The notes under the pieces are model-generated. The model was not told the origin of the DNA, did no database searches, and was given only the letters and a program-made list of their open reading frames with translations. DNA of 30,000 nt from contig NZ_ANIK01000059.1 of NCBI RefSeq assembly GCF_000347175.1, positions 1 to 30,000 on the forward strand, written 5' to 3'. Below are positions 20,885 through 30,000 of this stretch, piece by piece. The translations under genes were made by a program, and so were the position numbers. The stretch comes from Leptospira alstonii serovar Sichuan str. 79601 (lineage in GTDB: Bacteria > Spirochaetota > Leptospiria > Leptospirales > Leptospiraceae). Every line of letters begins with the position of its first letter. Position 1 is the first letter of the stretch.

Positions 20885-21424
20885 ATGGGCTATTTGTCAT
20901 TCAGTTCCGATTTTAAACTCTCTTCAAAACTTCAAGAAGCGTATTCAGAAACCGTCACTCTTTTGATTCCGGAAGAAACTTGGCGTCGGTATTCCGAGAA
21001 AGAAGCCAAAAAACTTCCACAACGAATCCCAACCCTTTTGAAGAAGTATGGGAAATATCTTTCCGCGACACCGCGTCTGGGCAAAAAAGCGGGGCGGACC
21101 TTGTATCAACCGAGTTTAGGAGCGCAGAAAATGAAACGCGTGAACGCGCGACTTAACGCCGGAAGTTGGACTTTTTTTGGTGCGCTCGCTCAAGCACACG
21201 GAGTATCTCGCTGTTATCTTTTCAATTATCTTTTGTGGTTGGAAACCGTGGGAGTCGGAGATTCTATCGAGAGAACGATGAATGAGGGAGTTCCCACATT
21301 TCACAGGAATTACAGTTACATCCTCGACGTCGATCTGCTAAACAATCGAGTCACTCGGCGTTTGCACTATGAACCGGAATCCCATTTTTACACATTCAAC
21401 TATACGGAGTGTTTTCCGTCCTGA
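20885..21424 (+). CDS. DUF1564 family protein (Leptospira-specific)
   Basis: A 179-residue protein of the DUF1564 family, a multi-copy group that I know only from Leptospira. Recognisable parts are the opening [18 protein letters not shown] followed by [18 protein letters not shown] (23-40), [13 protein letters not shown], a Lys/Arg-rich centre ([24 protein letters not shown]) with the VN.R.....W..FG.LA..HGVSRC.LF.YLLWLE segment (78-120), and the end [20 protein letters not shown]. The middle resembles a helix-turn-helix or ribbon-helix-helix DNA-binding segment, so regulation or a toxin-antitoxin-like role has been considered for such proteins, but no function is established. It stands 88 bases after the GH25 gene. 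A 15-base stretch encoding GVPT(F) is identical to part of MITE-like copy 1. Confidence 0.88.
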   Translation: MGYLSFSSDFKLSSKLQEAYSETVTLLIPEETWRRYSEKEAKKLPQRIPTLLKKYGKYLSATPRLGKKAGRTLYQPSLGAQKMKRVNARLNAGSWTFFGALAQAHGVSRCYLFNYLLWLETVGVGDSIERTMNEGVPTFHRNYSYILDVDLLNNRVTRRLHYEPESHFYTFNYTECFPS

Positions 21425-21516
21425 TCCATTGACAGCTCAAACAAGTTTGAATCAATAATTCCAGGATTCCCTTGCCGGAACCCCAAAAAAACATTTGAAA
21501 CTGCCTCTTTGACTCT

Positions 21517-21853
<337 letters not shown>

Positions 21854-21854
21854 A

Positions 21855-23780
<1,926 letters not shown>

Positions 23781-23816
23781 ATTACTAAACGCTGCTGCGA
23801 TTATGCGCCGCGAACT

Positions 23817-23909
23817 TTAGAGTTCGCCCCAAAATCCGAAAATGTAAGAACTCCCGCAAAACTTCGCGTTTAAAAAACGCGAATTCAACGGTTGAAAGTT
23901 TGGGCGAAT
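23817..23909. repeat. MITE-like repeat, short copy 3
   Basis: TTAGAGTTCGCCCCAAAATC (23817-23836), followed by CGAAAATGTAAGAACTCC, parallels the reversed copy 1 (AGAGCTTGTCCCAAAACCCGAAAATGTGGGAACTCC in two parts). The right end GTTTGGGCGAA (23898-23908) is an imperfect inverted repeat of the left end TTCGCCCCAAA. It is only about 93 bp, and its right end coincides with the left end of hairpin element C. Confidence 0.55.
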
Positions 23910-24043
23910 CGCTCGCGAATTTCATAGCGGACTGGCTCGCGACCGCGCTTTCAGCTATAGTCAATAAATTGCATGAAAGAAACGTTATACAATATATTGT
24001 CTTTAGTTTCAATTTATTGACTCCGCATCAATCGCTTTCGCAT
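23898..24043 (+). repeat. Covarying-hairpin repeat element, copy C
   Basis: The perfect inverted repeat AGTCAATAAATTG (23959-23971) and CAATTTATTGACT (24010-24022) spans a 38-base loop. Flanks match copies A and B after inversion: GTTTGGGCGAAT at the left end, GCGACCGCGCTTTCAGCT just before the stem, and CCGCATCAATCGCTTTCGCAT after it. The arms differ from copies A and B at paired positions but remain complementary. Confidence 0.75.
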
Positions 24044-24122
24044 CGGTTAGTCCTGCAACGGGCAAAAAAACCGAAGAACCAACTTCACATTCAAAAAATC
24101 GAATGATTTCCCGAACGCTCTT

Positions 24123-24159
24123 AAAACTCGTTTTCAAAAAATTCGGAACGAGTTTTTTT
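24123..24159 (+). terminator. Rho-independent terminator between recJ and pcnB
   Basis: AAAACTCGTT (24123-24132) pairs with AACGAGTTTT (24147-24156), and the T-run continues to 24159. On the minus strand the same stem is followed by TTTTAAG, so it may also end transcripts from the convergent gene at 24168. It is about 345 bases after the recJ stop, with repeat elements in between. Confidence 0.75.
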
Positions 24160-24167
24160 CGGTTTTT

Positions 24168-25680
<1,513 letters not shown>

Positions 25681-25681
25681 G

Positions 25682-26740
<1,059 letters not shown>

Positions 26741-26809
26741 ACGGCTGCTCCGAACTCACGTTAGATTATGGGTTGATCGATTGTCGCAATCGAGAGTATT
26801 GGTAAGACT

Positions 26810-27745
<936 letters not shown>

Positions 27746-27746
27746 T

Positions 27747-27770
27747 ATTCAAAAAATTGAATTTGATTTT
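27747..27770 (+). terminator. Weak AT-rich hairpin after lgt
   Basis: ATTCAA (27747-27752) pairs with TTGAAT (27757-27762) around AAAA, followed by TTGATTTTTC. It begins just after the lgt stop codon. The stem has few G-C pairs, so termination here would be inefficient; the large hairpin of element B follows about 100 bases later. Confidence 0.3.
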
Positions 27771-27852
27771 TCAAAGGCCGTTTAGGGATTCTAAAATAGC
27801 GTAGACTCGATTCAAGGAGTTTTACATTCATTCAAGAGACTATAGACTTTCC

Positions 27853-27974
27853 CGCGTTAGGGATCGAAGCGAGGTCAAGTTATTGCGTGAGAATAAAAAA
27901 CGTTCACTTTCCATAAGATACAATAACTTGACCAGAGCAGAGAGCCCGGCCGCAACAGCGGCAACGCCCAAACT
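27853..27974 (-). repeat. Covarying-hairpin repeat element, copy B
   Basis: The perfect inverted repeat GGTCAAGTTATTG (27873-27885) and CAATAACTTGACC (27921-27933) encloses a 35-base loop, the same length as copy A. The left flank GCGTTAGGGATCGAAGCG and right flank AGAGCAGAGAGCCCGGCCGC match the other copies, and the outer end CGCCCAAACTC (27965-27975) is the reverse of GTTTGGGCG. It lies between the convergent genes lgt and the dsbD-like gene. Strand is given relative to copy C. Confidence 0.75.
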
Positions 27975-28027
27975 CATTTTACAATAAACGAACGCTCCTG
28001 TTTTTTGCCTCGAGCCTCAGTGTCATT

Positions 28028-29407
28028 TTAAAGTTGTCCTTTTAGAGTTTTGATCATCGTAGTCGTATCCTGATAATCCGTATTCTTATACAAAAGATTC
28101 CCTTCCTCGTCCAAGATCACGAAAAACGGAAGGCCGATTTTCAATTCCTCGAAACGGGGATCTTTTGCATACGTTTCAAAAATAGGATCCTGGTCTTTGA
28201 TTTTTAAAAGGACCGCTCCCTGCAGGGCCTCGTTTAAGGCGGAATCGTTTTGTGTGAGTTCCTCGAAAGTTTTGCAGTTCGTGCACCAATCCGCATAAAA
28301 ATCGATGAACACTTTTTTTCCCGTGTCCGCACCCTCCGCATACGCTTTGGAAGGAGATCGAAACCAGGAAAGATTTCCCTTCGTTTCTATTTCCGTTGCG
28401 GAATGGATTCCCCCGAAATTCGGAACCAAAAGAATTACGAGCCCTGCCGCAGATAAAACGACCCCGCCGAGAAGGAGAGCCTTCTTCATTCTCACGTAAC
28501 GATTCCATTCTTCCGGAAGAAAAAAATAGATACAAAGAAGTAAGAATAAAATCCCGAACGCAGCCAAAGGAATCGATGAATCGGAAACTCCCCAACTCGA
28601 AAGGGATTTTTGAAAGTATGTATAAGAAAAGTATAATACGAAAATTCCGAGAACCCACTGAATCCAACGCATCCACTTTCCCGATTTAGGAAGACTCAAG
28701 CCGAAAACTCCGATCATTAAAAACGGAAATCCGAGACCGACTCCGAATAGGAACATCTTAAGGGACGCAAGAAACACGGAATCGATCGAGATCACACCGG
28801 AACCTGCCGTGATCTGTAAAAGAATCGCGACTACAACCGGACCGACACAGGGAGAAGAAAGAAGCCCCGCTCCCATTCCCAATAAAAACGTTCCGCCGCG
28901 ACCTTGCCCGGCTTTTACTTCCTTGGGCTGAAAAAAAGGAAGATGGATCCAATCCAGAGATCCGAGAGCCAATAAAAAAATCAGGATGGAAAGTACGAGA
29001 TTGACGATCGGATAACGCAAGATTACGTTAAACGCTCCGCCGCTAAACCCGGCGATCAGACCAAAAGAAGCATAAACCGTGACCAAACCGAAATAGTAAA
29101 TCGCAGGATGAAGAATTTTGGGAGAACCTTCTCCCCTCCCTCTTACGATTCCGACCGTGATCGGATACAACGGATAAACGCAGGGTAAGAGACTGGAAAG
29201 GAACCCGCCCGCAATCAAAATAAAACCGGTTGTCCAGTCAAAAGTTCCGCCGGAAACTCCTTCTCCAACGGATCTACGCAACTCGGAAAACCAAGAACCG
29301 GGCAAACTTTCCGCGGAAAGAGGCAGGTTTGATCCCCAAAAAAATAGGATGTTCAAAACTGCAAAGCGGATTAGAAAATTCTTATATTGAAATATTTTCC
29401 GTAACAC
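28028..29407 (-). CDS. DsbD-like thiol:disulfide reductase (CcdA core plus thioredoxin domain)
   Basis: A 459-residue inner-membrane protein that should carry electrons from cytoplasmic thioredoxin to the periplasm. It starts at a GTG (29407) and has a signal peptide ending near LSAES (about 1-33). The eight-helix DsbD/CcdA core carries the redox Cys pair, Cys76 in [10 protein letters not shown] and Cys187 in [10 protein letters not shown]-terminal thioredoxin-like domain has [11 protein letters not shown] with Cys375 and Cys378. The N-terminal immunoglobulin-like domain (nDsbD) of E. coli is absent, only about 30 residues separating the signal peptide and the first core helix, so partner proteins such as DsbC or CcmG-like acceptors must be reached directly by the C-terminal domain. 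No clear ribosome site precedes the GTG. It converges on lgt. Confidence 0.9.
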   Translation of the reverse strand: MLRKIFQYKNFLIRFAVLNILFFWGSNLPLSAESLPGSWFSELRRSVGEGVSGGTFDWTTGFILIAGGFLSSLLPCVYPLYPITVGIVRGRGEGSPKILHPAIYYFGLVTVYASFGLIAGFSGGAFNVILRYPIVNLVLSILIFLLALGSLDWIHLPFFQPKEVKAGQGRGGTFLLGMGAGLLSSPCVGPVVVAILLQITAGSGVISIDSVFLASLKMFLFGVGLGFPFLMIGVFGLSLPKSGKWMRWIQWVLGIFVLYFSYTYFQKSLSSWGVSDSSIPLAAFGILFLLLCIYFFLPEEWNRYVRMKKALLLGGVVLSAAGLVILLVPNFGGIHSATEIETKGNLSWFRSPSKAYAEGADTGKKVFIDFYADWCTNCKTFEELTQNDSALNEALQGAVLLKIKDQDPIFETYAKDPRFEELKIGLPFFVILDEEGNLLYKNTDYQDTTTMIKTLKGQL

Positions 29408-29916
29408 GAATCAAAAGACCCAAAAGATAAAACTTCGTTCCGAGAACTATGCTTCCGTTAAAAAATCAGAGGTCAACCTCATTCCCGCCAAACAGATCCC
29501 GAACTTGTAGTTTAGACTCGGAGCCGATTTCAAAGGATACTTTTTTTACAGAGGAGATCTCCTTTTTTAACATGAGTTCGGCGTAAAAAAATTTGGGCGA
29601 ATAAAAAACTAAAGTACGTTCGCTCCCGATAGGTCGTTCCGCAGCTCGCAACATATAATCGCTTTCGCATTTGTTATATCGAACTCACGTTTTTTAAGGT
29701 GGAATCTTTCGAATCGGAGTATCGCTTTATAAGAAAGAATTCAAAACTCCGATTTTTTGACATCCAAATCGAACACGATTCAGACATTCCACAAAGGCTC
29801 GCTTTACCGTAAAAGAGAGCGAATCGTCGATCGATCCGGAAATTGGAAAGATTCGCCGGGTTTTGCGAACATTCCGCTCTCACCTAAAAATTAAAATCTG
29901 CCGAAAATCATTCTGA
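29408..29916. other. Gene-free region at the right end
   Basis: About 510 bases without a credible gene; short minus-strand open frames at 29466-29654 and 29674-29883 show no family resemblance or ribosome site. It contains partial hairpin-element copy E (29592-29670) and then GAACTCACGT at 29681-29690, a motif also near 12460 and 26752. Promoters for the dsbD-like gene (minus) and the gene at 29917 (plus) must lie here. Confidence 0.5.
29592..29670 (+). repeat. Partial hairpin-element copy E
   Basis: It begins with TTTGGGCGAAT (29592-29602) and ends with ATCGCTTTCGCAT (29658-29670), as in copies C and D. The stretch GCAACATATAATCGCTTTCG matches GCAATATATAATCGCTTTCG of copy D with one change. 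The covarying stem is absent. The middle CCGATAGGTCG also resembles MITE-like copy 2 (CGATAGGTC near 20006), so it looks mosaic. Confidence 0.5.
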
Positions 29917-30000
29917 ATGCACCCGGGAATCCTAAGACTATTCTACCGTATCCTTTTAGGGATAATTCTGAACCTGGAAACCGCTCCGATTTTTGCGGAG
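29917..30000 (+). CDS. N-terminal fragment of a probable exported protein (runs off the end)
   Basis: From the ATG at 29917 the frame is open to the last base of the window (28 codons), reading MHPGILRLFYRILLGIILNL followed by ETAPIFAE. A short basic start, a hydrophobic stretch and a small-residue end with FAE are what a Sec signal peptide looks like. No good ribosome site is visible, and nothing beyond the signal can be read, so no function is proposed. Confidence 0.45.
   Translation, partial: MHPGILRLFYRILLGIILNLETAPIFAE

Noticed and set aside
24043..24120. Possible small RNA gene after element C
   Set aside because: No promoter or structured sequence other than the following terminator could be seen.
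29674..29883. 69-codon minus-strand frame near the right end
   Set aside because: It has no ribosome site or recognisable domain and is next to repeat debris; it may be random.

Overview
The window reads as chromosomal DNA from a spirochaete of the genus Leptospira, probably of the pathogenic clade; the species cannot be fixed from sequence alone. The reasons are a DUF1564 gene (a family I know only from Leptospira), a DUF1565 lipoprotein, several lipoproteins with loose spirochaete-type lipoboxes, a flgM/bactofilin/lgt gene set typical of spirochaetes, and intergenic DNA filled with dispersed repeats and decayed insertion sequences. No rRNA, tRNA, CRISPR array or complete mobile element was seen.

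Layout. 1-1513 is an IS graveyard: a 150-bp MITE-like repeat, a decayed IS630-type transposase (minus) and the C-terminal end of an IS5/DDE-type transposase (plus). 1514-4488 holds a DUF1565 lipoprotein and a TRAM-domain RNA uracil methyltransferase. 4544-10195 is a minus-strand block: a secreted FlgT/LpoB-like protein, an unknown soluble protein, and a LolD-like ATPase with a MacB/LolC-type permease. 10966-13751, also minus, carries a SpoIID-domain lipoprotein and a small membrane protein overlapping pyrE. 13866-15794 is glutamine-dependent nadE, converging on an unknown membrane-anchored protein. 16637-19704 is a plus-strand run: Cys-rich lipoprotein, rsmI (ATGA overlap), flgM, and a gene with an iron-alcohol-dehydrogenase fold that has lost its metal site. 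20080-21424 is a small accessory patch (GH25 lysozyme, DUF1564) beside a second MITE-like copy. 21533-23780 is a bactofilin gene followed one base later by recJ. 24168-29407 contains pcnB, an M23 peptidase, lgt and a short dsbD-like gene. A probable new gene starts at 29917 and runs off the end.

How the genes relate. Several products act at the cell envelope: Lgt modifies lipoproteins such as those at 1514, 10966 and 16637; the LolD/permease pair is of the type that extracts lipoproteins or other envelope substrates; the SpoIID, GH25 and M23 proteins act on peptidoglycan; bactofilin is a cell-shape scaffold. A sigma-28-like promoter in the 3' end of rsmI appears to drive flgM, which fits feedback control of flagellar genes.

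The most notable signals are in the spaces between genes: (i) a family of 120-150 bp elements built around a 13-bp inverted repeat whose arms differ between copies yet stay perfectly paired; (ii) a separate MITE-like family with TTGTCCCAAAAC-type ends; (iii) a likely alcohol-dehydrogenase-fold pseudoenzyme next to flgM.
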